Shown: one piece after another, positions 7,290 through 14,058 of the stretch
Position numbering within the stretch: position 1 is the stretch's first letter
Layout: each line of letters starts with the position of its first letter
Assembly (NCBI GenBank): GCA_050943075.1
Contig: JBMNOM010000020.1
Span: forward strand, 1-16,438
Reading direction: 5' to 3'
Origin: CAJKWP01 sp050943075
GTDB taxonomy: Bacteria > Bacillota > Clostridia > Christensenellales > UBA1242
DNA length: 16,438 bases
Notes under the pieces: generated by a model
Database searches by the model: none
What the model was told of the DNA's origin: nothing
Seen by the model: the letters and a program-made list of their open reading frames with translations, nothing else
Made by a program: the position numbers and the translations under genes

Positions 7290-8630
7290 TTATTTCCCCA
7301 AACAAAATCTTGAAAAGATTTCGTCGATAATTTTTTCGTTTTCGCTTACTCCGGTGATTTTACCAAGTTCAAGCCATATATTTTTAAGTTCAAAGTTAAC
7401 AATATCCGCGCTTAAACCCGGAATTGCCTTCAATGCATTTTCTGTTAATGCCTTTGCTGTGTTTAAAGCTTCAATGTGGCGCTGATTTGTGAGCACCATT
7501 TGTGAAGCGTCAATTTTTTCTTTAATTGTTTTATCATAAAGAAGTTGTTTCAACTCTTCAATTTTTTCTTCTTTTAATGCGCTTATTTCAAACACATTTT
7601 CAAAAGGAATTTTTTGGTTAATTTTTGCATCCATTTTGTTTAAAACAACAAGTGGGTTATATTGCTTAATTTCTTTGTAAATTATTAAATCTTCCTCATC
7701 AATTGGCAATGAACCATCAAGCAAGAAAACCACAATGTCGGCGCTTTTAATCACATCTTTTGTTTTTGAAATTCCAATGTTTTCAACAACGTCTGTGCTT
7801 TCTCTCAAGCCTGCTGTGTCCAAGAAATTAAAACGAACACCTTCAAAATTAATGCTTTCTTTAATGATATCTCTTGTTGTGCCTTTAATGTCTGTGACAA
7901 TTGCTCTTTCTTGATTTAAAAGTGCATTAAGCAAGCTGCTTTTTCCAACGTTTGGCTTTCCAACAAGTGCAACGTTAACACCGCCTTTAATGAGGTGTGA
8001 ATGTTTACTGTTTTTCAAAAGTTTTTCAATGTCTGTTTTAATTTTTTCAAGTATTAAAAGAGCAAGGTCTTTTTCTGCTTCCTCGTCATCATGTTCTGGA
8101 TAATCAAGTGTCACTTCAATTCTTGCAATTGTTTGTGTTAGCATGTTTTGCATTTCTTCCACACTTTTGAAAAGTTTGCCTTTCATAAGTTCAAACCCTG
8201 CTTTAAGTTGGGCGGTTGAAGTGGCTTCAATCACATCCACAATTCCTTCCGCTTCATCAAGTGACATTTTGCCATTGACAAACGCGCGTTTTGAAAACTC
8301 GCCATTTTCTGCAAGAGCTGCTCCATTGTTTAAAAGCACTTCCAAAATATTTTGGGTTAAAAGCTCTCCACCATGAATTTGAAACTCCACCATGTCTTCG
8401 CCCGTGAAAGAATATGGCGCTTTGAAATACACCATTAAACATTTTTCGCTTATGTTTTCTGCGTTAAAATCGCCCAGATACATATATCTAGGTTTTACTG
8501 TGTCCAAAGACAAATTTTTTGCAGAAAAAAACTTTAAAGCTAAATTTAAACTTCCTTCACCACTCATTCTAACAATGCTGATTGCACCTGTGCCATGAGG
8601 AGTTGAAATGCTTGCAATTATTTTTTCCAT
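7290..8630 (-). CDS. mnmE: tRNA modification GTPase MnmE
   Basis: MnmE is the GTPase and tetrahydrofolate-binding partner of MnmG in U34 tRNA modification. In 446 residues it shows the N-terminal folate-binding domain (starting IIASISTPHGTGAISIVR), a helical domain interrupted by a Ras-like G domain with P-loop GKPNVGKS (224-231), TTRD (251-254), DTAG (271-274) and NKMD (331-334), and the C-terminal catalytic CLGK (443-446, C-x-GK motif). The start at 8630 matches the family's N-terminus even though no convincing Shine-Dalgarno precedes it. It heads a two-gene unit with mnmG and has its own promoter upstream, after the jag terminator. Confidence 0.97.
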   Translation of the reverse strand: MEKIIASISTPHGTGAISIVRMSGEGSLNLALKFFSAKNLSLDTVKPRYMYLGDFNAENISEKCLMVYFKAPYSFTGEDMVEFQIHGGELLTQNILEVLLNNGAALAENGEFSKRAFVNGKMSLDEAEGIVDVIEATSTAQLKAGFELMKGKLFKSVEEMQNMLTQTIARIEVTLDYPEHDDEEAEKDLALLILEKIKTDIEKLLKNSKHSHLIKGGVNVALVGKPNVGKSSLLNALLNQERAIVTDIKGTTRDIIKESINFEGVRFNFLDTAGLRESTDVVENIGISKTKDVIKSADIVVFLLDGSLPIDEEDLIIYKEIKQYNPLVVLNKMDAKINQKIPFENVFEISALKEEKIEELKQLLYDKTIKEKIDASQMVLTNQRHIEALNTAKALTENALKAIPGLSADIVNFELKNIWLELGKITGVSENEKIIDEIFSRFCLGK

Positions 8631-8697
8631 ATATCTAGTATGCGAAAGAACAGGTTAAATTTTTCACTATTTCGCTTCTTTCGCTTAATTTTAATTT

Positions 8698-8726
8698 ATT
8701 ATAGCATAATATAATTATAACAGCAA
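8698..8726 (-). promoter_or_regulatory. Probable promoter of mnmE-mnmG
   Basis: On the minus strand there is an extended -10, TGCTATAAT (hexamer at 8698-8703), 17 bp after TTGCTG (8721-8726). The -35 is a poor match but the TG extension compensates. It is the best candidate between the jag terminator and mnmE, giving a leader of roughly 60 nt. Confidence 0.55.
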
Positions 8727-8790
8727 AGATTTTGAATATCACCGCTTATTACTTTTATATTAAACTTTTAATATATATATATATTCAATA

Positions 8791-8820
8791 AAAAACAAGC
8801 CTTTTTTTAAGCTTGTTTTT
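8791..8820 (-). terminator. Intrinsic terminator after jag
   Basis: Perfect 10-bp arms AAAAACAAGC (8791-8800) and GCTTGTTTTT (8811-8820) enclose a 10-nt loop. On the minus strand the hairpin lies 7 bp after the jag stop and its descending arm runs into TTTTTT. It separates the rpmH-to-jag transcript from mnmE-mnmG. Confidence 0.75.
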
Positions 8821-8827
8821 GTTTTTT

Positions 8828-9682
8828 TTAGTTGTTTGCTTGCGCTTGATCTTTACCATCTTTTTTGATGATTAAATATCTGTGTGGTTCTTCGCCGCGG
8901 CTAATTGATGTGACACCTTCAAATTCTTGCACAACTGTGTGAATAATTCTTCTTTCATACGCACTCATTGGTTCAAGGCGTGTTTGTTTTCCAGTTTTTT
9001 GAACTTTCTTTGCAACACGTCTTGCAAGCATTTCAAGTGTTCCCTTTCTTTTTTCGCGGTAGCCATCAATGTCAAGGCGCACTTTTTTGTTTTTGCGGTT
9101 ATTTTTGCCATTGATAACAGAAACCAAGAATTGCAAGCTGTTTAAGCATTCCCCTCTGTAACCAATTAAGCTTGAAGCATCTTCGCCAAGAATTGTGTAG
9201 AAAATTTCTTCTTCATCTTCAAACATATCAACGACTGCGTTTAGTGAAGCTGCTTTAATGAAGTTTTCCAAAAACTCTTTGCCTTTAAGTGCTTCTTGGT
9301 TGTCGGAAGAATGTTTTTCTTGTGGTTTTTCTGCTTTATCTTCTTTAACCACAGGTTTTTCTGGCTCTGTTGCAATTTTAACAGCGGGCTCAGTTTTAAC
9401 CTCTGATTTTACTTCTTTTTTAACTTCTGGTTTTTTGTCTTCTTTTGGTTTTTCAACCTTAACAGGGGTTTCTTCTTCAAGCATTGCTTTTTTGGCTGCT
9501 TGATGTTTTTTGTAGGTTTCTTGATATTCTTCACTTATTGAAACCAAAACTTTTGCTTTTTTGAAAAGCCCGCCTGTTTCAATAATTTTAATGTCAACAT
9601 TGTCGCGTGAGGTTTTTAATTGTAAAAGCGCATCTTCAATTGCTTTTTCAACGTTTTTTCCAATTCCTTCAACTTCAATCAT
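8828..9682 (-). CDS. khpB: RNA-binding protein Jag/KhpB (KH and R3H domains)
   Basis: Jag/KhpB is a single-stranded nucleic-acid-binding protein linked in Bacillota to cell elongation and small-RNA or mRNA binding, and usually encoded beside yidC. The 284 residues show an N-terminal Jag-N domain (about 1-52, with GGLFKKAKV), a long Lys/Glu/Pro-rich linker (about 60-130), a KH domain with the GxxG loop GYRG (174-177) and an R3H domain (R244...H248, then GEEPHR). The ATG at 9682 is chosen because AAAGGAG precedes it and the Jag-N domain starts there; the frame is open 43 codons further, inside yidC. It overlaps the yidC end by 8 bp, implying coupling. The linker is unusually charged but otherwise typical. 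Confidence 0.93.
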   Translation of the reverse strand: MIEVEGIGKNVEKAIEDALLQLKTSRDNVDIKIIETGGLFKKAKVLVSISEEYQETYKKHQAAKKAMLEEETPVKVEKPKEDKKPEVKKEVKSEVKTEPAVKIATEPEKPVVKEDKAEKPQEKHSSDNQEALKGKEFLENFIKAASLNAVVDMFEDEEEIFYTILGEDASSLIGYRGECLNSLQFLVSVINGKNNRKNKKVRLDIDGYREKRKGTLEMLARRVAKKVQKTGKQTRLEPMSAYERRIIHTVVQEFEGVTSISRGEEPHRYLIIKKDGKDQAQANN

Positions 9683-10817
9683 TTTTATCTCCTTTCTTTC
9701 GTGAGCTTTGTTTCTGGTTCTCGCCTTCGTGCTTTGCAAGATTTTCTCTACTATATATTGGAGTTGATGAAGCCTTTTTTTCCTCATAAACTTTCTTTTC
9801 AGTTTTATCAATAACTAAATCAATTAGCGGTGTTGTTGCAATTGAAATAATTTGTGAAGTTAGCAAATAAATTGCAAAGACAGAGTTTGAGCTAAGCGCA
9901 AATGAGCCTAACAACACTGGCATTAAAATTAACATAAATTTGTTAACCCCTGCTGTTGGGTCTGCACTTTTTTCTTCTTGGTTTTTGTCTTTTTTACCCG
10001 TGAGTTTCTTTTGCATCATATATTGTGACAATATTGATGTTCCAACAATTAAAACAAGCAAAATATAATATCCATTTGCTTTACCCTCTTTTTCTTTTAA
10101 AGGGTTCATAATGGTTTCATATTCAGCTTTAACTTGTGCTTTTTGCTCATCGGTTAGTTTTTTGTATTCATAAGTTTCGCCAGCAATTTCAAATGAACCT
10201 GCAATGTTTGCATATTCATCAAAACTTGGAATGCTTGAAGTTGTTGTGTCTGCTTTCCAGATGTTTTTAATCCAAAGCCAAGACTCTTTCACTTCGTTGT
10301 ATTTAATGATTACTTGGTTTTGAGCAATTTCAATTGATTCTTGCTCGGTTTTGCCGTTTAAAATTTCTTGTTGAACTGTTTGATAGTATGTTTGTTTTAA
10401 ATCGCCATATTGCTTTTTAATTCTTATTGAAGCCATTGCATTAAGCCCATTCAAAAGCGAAATGAAAATTGTTAAAGTTAGTGCTAAGTTAACAAGCATA
10501 AACAAACAAGAGCCCATCACGTTGTAGTTGTTTGCTTTATAAAGTTCTGTCATTTTTTGGTTATATAAAGCTTGATCATTACCATATTGCTTTTTAAGTT
10601 TTTCAAGTTGTGGTTGAATCACTGCTTGCATTTTGGTGTTTTTTCTTGAAGACTTTTTGTTAAAGAAATCAAGAGGTGTCATAATAATTTTAATTGCAAT
10701 TGTTAAAAGCACAACTGCCCACACATAGCTTGAAACGCCACTTGTGAACCATGTTATAATTTTAACCCACAAATCCACTAATACGCCACCTAATTGTGAA
10801 AGTTCTAAAACAGCCAT
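9675..10817 (-). CDS. yidC: Membrane protein insertase YidC (SpoIIIJ/OxaA type)
   Basis: YidC inserts membrane proteins alone or with SecYEG. Hydrophobic segments lie at about residues 29-47, 101-122, 249-266 and 293-331, the last probably two helices. The cytoplasmic coiled-coil hairpin lies around 55-95 and includes YKANNYNVMGSCL, the family's YKxxxxNPxxGCLP region. There is no lipobox Cys near the N-terminus, unlike many Gram-positive YidCs. Two oddities: the family's groove arginine, in the (V)RLxxxPL segment, appears as Lys43 in IKIIMTPL; and about 125 residues separate the second hydrophobic segment from the third, much longer than usual. The ATG follows AAAGGAG and overlaps yidD by 13 bp. 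Confidence 0.93.
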   Translation of the reverse strand: MAVLELSQLGGVLVDLWVKIITWFTSGVSSYVWAVVLLTIAIKIIMTPLDFFNKKSSRKNTKMQAVIQPQLEKLKKQYGNDQALYNQKMTELYKANNYNVMGSCLFMLVNLALTLTIFISLLNGLNAMASIRIKKQYGDLKQTYYQTVQQEILNGKTEQESIEIAQNQVIIKYNEVKESWLWIKNIWKADTTTSSIPSFDEYANIAGSFEIAGETYEYKKLTDEQKAQVKAEYETIMNPLKEKEGKANGYYILLVLIVGTSILSQYMMQKKLTGKKDKNQEEKSADPTAGVNKFMLILMPVLLGSFALSSNSVFAIYLLTSQIISIATTPLIDLVIDKTEKKVYEEKKASSTPIYSRENLAKHEGENQKQSSRKKGDKND

Positions 10818-11080
10818 TTATCTTCTCCTTTCAAATTAATTGGCACAAAATCCTCTCCACCTTTGCAGTTTGGAGTGCATCTTGCAATTCGTTTTGCTGC
10901 TAAAATTGTTCCGCCAATTGCTCCGTGCTTTTTTAAAGCTTGCAAAGCATAGGTAGAACATGTTGGAGTGTGCGGGCATGTTTTTGGCAAAAATGGTGAA
11001 ATTAAAAACTTGTAAAAATAAACAAGAAACATCAAAATGAGTTTAAGCGGAAACAACAGTATGCTAATTAATTTTCTCAT
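10805..11080 (-). CDS. yidD: Membrane protein insertion efficiency factor YidD
   Basis: YidD is a small membrane-peripheral protein that helps YidC-dependent insertion. This 91-residue product has a hydrophobic amphipathic N-terminal stretch (about 4-30) and the family core CP-x2-PTCSTYALQA followed by HGAIGG, RIARCTPN and GGEDFVP. I take the ATG at 11080; a TTG one codon earlier is also possible. It overlaps the 3' end of rnpA by 17 bp and yidC by 13 bp, so rnpA-yidD-yidC are packed for coupled translation. This is the classical neighbourhood. Confidence 0.95.
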   Translation of the reverse strand: MRKLISILLFPLKLILMFLVYFYKFLISPFLPKTCPHTPTCSTYALQALKKHGAIGGTILAAKRIARCTPNCKGGEDFVPINLKGEDKWLF

Positions 11081-11411
11081 CAATCACGCGTGCCTTACGA
11101 AGTCCATTTTCAAGTTCTTGTTTAATCTTTTGATAATCCAAATTTTCAATTCCTTGTTTTGCAACCACAATGTAATTGTAGTTTTTGTTAACAAGTTGAG
11201 TGAGTTCAAAGAAGGCTTGTTTCATTCTTCTTTTAACTTTGTTCCTAATAACGCTTTTGCCAATTTTTTTGCTTACACTAAATCCAACTTTAAAAGGCTG
11301 AAACCTCGTTTTCAAAAAAACAATTTTCACAAACGCGGTTGAAGCAGCTTCACCGTTTTTGTAAATATAATTAAAATGTTTTCTTTTTCTTAAACGATTT
11401 TCACTTTTCAT
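11064..11411 (-). CDS. rnpA: Ribonuclease P protein component RnpA
   Basis: RnpA is the protein cofactor of the RNase P ribozyme, which matures tRNA 5' ends. The 115-residue basic protein has the N-terminal LRKRKHFNYIYKNG, the FSVSKKIG strand and the RNR motif region (about 49-67, RNKVKRRMKQAF) that contacts the P RNA. The ATG at 11411 follows AAAGG and lies 15 bp after the rpmH stop. Length and motifs are normal. Confidence 0.97.
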   Translation of the reverse strand: MKSENRLRKRKHFNYIYKNGEAASTAFVKIVFLKTRFQPFKVGFSVSKKIGKSVIRNKVKRRMKQAFFELTQLVNKNYNYIVVAKQGIENLDYQKIKQELENGLRKARVIDEKIN

Positions 11412-11426
11412 ATTATACCTTTATTT

Positions 11427-11561
11427 TTAAGCTGAAAGAACGCGTCTGCCTCTTGCTCTTCTTCTTTTCAAAACATTGCGTCCAGCTTTTGTTCTCATTC
11501 TTTCTCTAAAACCGTGAACTTTGCTTCTTCTGCGTTTCTTTGGTTGGTATGTTCTTTTCAT
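11427..11561 (-). CDS. rpmH: 50S ribosomal protein L34
   Basis: The 44-residue product begins MKRTYQPKKRRRSKVHGF and ends in a run of Arg-rich sequence and VLSA, the invariant L34 pattern. L34 is a small basic protein of the large ribosomal subunit. The ATG at 11561 follows AAAGGAG. It is the first gene of the rpmH-rnpA-yidD-yidC-jag transcript, driven by a near-consensus promoter at 11687-11716. Confidence 0.98.
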   Translation of the reverse strand: MKRTYQPKKRRRSKVHGFRERMRTKAGRNVLKRRRARGRRVLSA

Positions 11562-11637
11562 GAGTGTCTCCTTTTTAAAATAAAATTTTTCAATCATTGT
11601 TTTGCGTTTGCAAAACTTTGCTTTTTAATTTTAATCA

Positions 11638-11666
11638 ATATTAAGGCACGGCTAAAGCCTTAATAT
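11638..11666 (-). promoter_or_regulatory. Stem-loop in the rpmH leader
   Basis: Perfect 10-bp arms ATATTAAGGC (11638-11647) and GCCTTAATAT (11657-11666) with a 9-nt loop lie between the predicted rpmH start site (about 11680) and the gene, in a leader of about 120 nt. No T-run follows directly, so it is not a plain terminator. The half-arm TTAAGGC recurs at 11701-11707 inside the promoter spacer. Its role is unknown. Confidence 0.5.
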
Positions 11667-11686
11667 ATAATATATAAAGCGAAGTA

Positions 11687-11716
11687 ATTATAATTTAAAC
11701 TTAAGGCTATTGTCAA
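11687..11716 (-). promoter_or_regulatory. Strong sigma-A-type promoter of rpmH
   Basis: On the minus strand TTGACA (11711-11716) and TATAAT (11687-11692) are both perfect hexamers, separated by 18 bp. This is the strongest promoter seen in the window, as expected for a ribosomal protein operon. Confidence 0.85.
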
Positions 11717-11846
11717 CTATTAATTAAGATTTAAAGTTTTCTTTTCTTTTAAAACACTGTTTGTTTTAAAAATTTGACAATTCCTTGTTTGTTTTTGGCT
11801 TTAAAACTTGCCACTTGTTAATTTTTGACATTTTTTTGAAATTAAA

Positions 11847-11875
11847 TTTTCATTATGACCTTGCTATGATATAAT
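11847..11875 (+). promoter_or_regulatory. Probable promoter of the 11913 membrane protein gene
   Basis: An extended -10, TGATATAAT (hexamer 11870-11875), lies 17 bp after TTTTCA (11847-11852, 4 of 6 matches). The expected transcript starts near 11882, about 30 nt before the ATG. Confidence 0.6.
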
Positions 11876-11912
11876 ATTTATGGTATTTTTAAATTAATTA
11901 AAGGATTGCAAA

Positions 11913-12662
11913 ATGGATGTAATTAAAGATTTTTTTCTCAATTTTGGCTCGCTCCTGCCAAATTATCAAACAAGTTTTCAAAGGCTTTTTTCTTTGGGAT
12001 TAACACTTTTTTTAATGTGCTTGCTTTATTTTATTTTTAAAAATAAATCAATAAAAGCAAAAAAAACACTTCTTAAATTTTTTGCCGTGTTAATTTTGCT
12101 TATGCAAATTGCATATTTTTCAGTTTTGGTTGCAATGGGCGAAATTTTGTTAAAAAATGTGTTTATTCCCACTTCGTTTAATTTCATTGTTATGATTTTT
12201 GTTGTTTTAACACTTGTCATTCCTTATCAAAGCTTTTTGGATGGAGTTGTTCCGCTTGCGTTTATTGCGGGTATAAGTTATATGGCTTTTCCTTCAAGTG
12301 GGCTTAATTTAACACCCATTACAATGCATTCTCTTGCAACAATTGTTTCAAACTACTCCTTGTTTTTGTTTGCTTCCCTTGCTTTAACTTTAAAAGTTTG
12401 CAAATTCAGTTTTAATTCAAAATGGGTTCCATATTTTTTGGTTTTATCAACAACAATTTACTATTGCTTTTTAATCACTTTAATCATAAAAGGCTATGCA
12501 GGGTTTTTCTTCCAACCATCATTGGAAAGTTTGCAAGACATTCTCTTCCCATTTGAAATTGTTATGCTTGCTTTTGTCATCATTTTAATTGAAACTTGTT
12601 ATAGGTTAAAAGCATACTTTAAGAAAAGAAAAACAGAAAAAGAAAATTTGCAAGGAAAATAA
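11913..12662 (+). CDS. Multi-pass membrane protein of unknown function
   Basis: I do not recognise this 249-residue protein. It has about seven hydrophobic segments (roughly 24-43, 52-77, 88-104, 107-126, 138-161, 170-193 and 208-230) and a Lys/Arg-rich C-terminal tail, so the tail is probably cytoplasmic. There is no signal peptide beyond the first helix. Size, helix number and a histidine at the start of a helix (MHSLA, His139) recall the TMEM164/YwaF family, but I cannot confirm that. The ATG follows AAAGGA with a 7-nt gap. It is a real gene, with a promoter upstream and a strong hairpin downstream. It is the only sizeable plus-strand gene in the window and stands between rpmH and dnaN. 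About 80 third codon positions counted at its start gave 15 G and 10 C (ATG excluded). Confidence 0.85.
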   Translation: MDVIKDFFLNFGSLLPNYQTSFQRLFSLGLTLFLMCLLYFIFKNKSIKAKKTLLKFFAVLILLMQIAYFSVLVAMGEILLKNVFIPTSFNFIVMIFVVLTLVIPYQSFLDGVVPLAFIAGISYMAFPSSGLNLTPITMHSLATIVSNYSLFLFASLALTLKVCKFSFNSKWVPYFLVLSTTIYYCFLITLIIKGYAGFFFQPSLESLQDILFPFEIVMLAFVIILIETCYRLKAYFKKRKTEKENLQGK

Positions 12663-12666
12663 AATA

Positions 12667-12693
12667 AAAAAACAGCTGTTTAAGCTGTTTTTT
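12667..12693. terminator. Bidirectional terminator between the membrane gene and dnaN
   Basis: Perfect 11-bp arms AAAAAACAGCT (12667-12677) and AGCTGTTTTTT (12683-12693) enclose the loop GTTTA. T-runs follow on both strands, so one hairpin can end both the plus-strand gene (stop 12662) and minus-strand dnaN (stop 12711). Confidence 0.85.
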
Positions 12694-12710
12694 CTTTTGT
12701 TTTTTATTTG

Positions 12711-13814
12711 TTAGTTAATCATTCTAACTGGCAAAATCAAATATAAAAATTCTTCACCTTCATGTGGTGTGATGATGCAAGGGTTTGCCGCATTGTTAAA
12801 TGAAATTTTAACAAATTCGTCTGCGTTTGCTCTTAAGGCTTCCATGAAATATCTTGCGTTGAAGGCAATGTTTAAATCTTTTCCTTTCAAAACAACATTA
12901 ACATTTTCTTTAATGTTTCCAAGTTCTGAATTTGATGTTATTTGTAAGTTCTTTTCTTTAATTTCAAACTTAACAAGATTGTTTTGTCCAACTCTTGATA
13001 AAAGCGCTGCTCTTTCCAAGCTGTCTTCAAATTGTTCTTTGTTAATTGTTATAATTGTTTCATAGTTGTTTGAAATGATTTGACGATAGTTTAAAAAGTC
13101 GCCATCCAAAAGTTTTGTAATAATTTTGGTTTCTCCAAGGTCAACCATTAAATAATTCTTTTGAATGTAAATGTTAACAATTTCGTCACGGTCATCCATA
13201 ATTCTTGAAATTTCGTTTAAGCTTTTTGCTGGAACAATAACAGAAACACTGATGTTTGAATGAGCAACAGTTTTTTTAATTAACGCAAGGCGGTAGCCAT
13301 CAAGTGCAACTGCTCTAATTTCTTTTGCTTCAACTTCCAAAAGCACACCTTTCAAAATTGGGCGTGAATCGTCAAGCGCAACTGCAAAAGCAGATTTATT
13401 AATAAGTGCTTTTAAGTCTTTTTTTGTTAAGGCAAAAAACTCACTGCTGTCAATTTTTTGAAAACCCGGGTATTCCAAACTTGAAAAACAAGCAACTGTT
13501 GTTTCGCTGTCTGTATATTTAATTTTTAATTGGTTGTTTTCAGACAACGAAAGTTCAATTCTTTCTCCTGTTAATTTTTTTAAAAATTCGCCAAAGAATT
13601 TTCCTGGAACAACTGTTTCCCCTTCAATTTTAATGTCTGCTTTAATTTTCTTTTCAATTGCCAAATCTGTGTCTGAAGCGGTTAATGTTAATGTGCCGTC
13701 TTCAGCAACAAGTTTAATTCCTTCCAAAATTGGGTTTGCAACTTTGTTTGATATTGCCTTTGAAACTGTTAACACTGCTTCACAAAGGTCAAGTCCTTCA
13801 CAAACTAAATTCAT
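12711..13814 (-). CDS. dnaN: DNA polymerase III beta subunit (sliding clamp)
   Basis: DnaN forms the dimeric ring that tethers DNA polymerase III to DNA and recruits many repair and replication proteins. The 367-residue protein spans the three repeated clamp domains of about 120 residues each, with recognisable segments DSRPILKGVLLE and VRAVALDGYRLAL-like sequence (here IRAVALDGYRLAL), and the family C-terminus YLILPVRM. The ATG at 13814 follows GAGAGG. It lies downstream of dnaA in the same direction with a 244-bp gap and ends at the bidirectional hairpin. Confidence 0.97.
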   Translation of the reverse strand: MNLVCEGLDLCEAVLTVSKAISNKVANPILEGIKLVAEDGTLTLTASDTDLAIEKKIKADIKIEGETVVPGKFFGEFLKKLTGERIELSLSENNQLKIKYTDSETTVACFSSLEYPGFQKIDSSEFFALTKKDLKALINKSAFAVALDDSRPILKGVLLEVEAKEIRAVALDGYRLALIKKTVAHSNISVSVIVPAKSLNEISRIMDDRDEIVNIYIQKNYLMVDLGETKIITKLLDGDFLNYRQIISNNYETIITINKEQFEDSLERAALLSRVGQNNLVKFEIKEKNLQITSNSELGNIKENVNVVLKGKDLNIAFNARYFMEALRANADEFVKISFNNAANPCIITPHEGEEFLYLILPVRMIN

Positions 13815-14058
13815 GTTTTTTCCTCTCTTTTTTATTTTGATTTTCTGTGGTTTTGTCTAATTATTTTTTTTGTTTTTAAATGATTAAATAATAATCTTAT
13901 TATTAGGCTGTGTTTAAAAGTGGATAAGTTTTGCCTTGCACAAGATGTGGTGCTGGGTGGGCAACTTTAAGCCTAAATCTTGTGAAATAATGCATTGTTT
14001 AATTGTTGATAATTTGTTAACAACTTGTGGGAGAATATCCACATATCAACATTAACGC
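13815..14058. other. dnaA-dnaN intergenic region, candidate oriC
   Basis: This segment has a long T-run, an AT-only trinucleotide-like tract with a 7-bp inverted repeat (AATAATA at 13887-13893, TATTATT at 13898-13904), and three one-mismatch DnaA boxes: AGTGGATAA (13919-13927), TGTTGATAA (14004-14012) and ATATCCACA (14035-14043). A further one, CGTGGATAA (14151-14159), lies in the dnaA 3' end. A 10-bp palindrome TTGTTAACAA is at 14014-14023. Read on the minus strand, the box TTATCCACT is followed by 13 nt and then the AT tract, the order of a Bacillus-type unwinding element. None of these boxes is perfect, so this is a candidate only. Confidence 0.45.

Noticed and set aside
9683..9811. N-terminal extension of jag by 43 residues
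   Set aside because: It lies wholly inside the yidC 3' end; AAAGGAG directly precedes the ATG at 9682, where the Jag-N domain starts.
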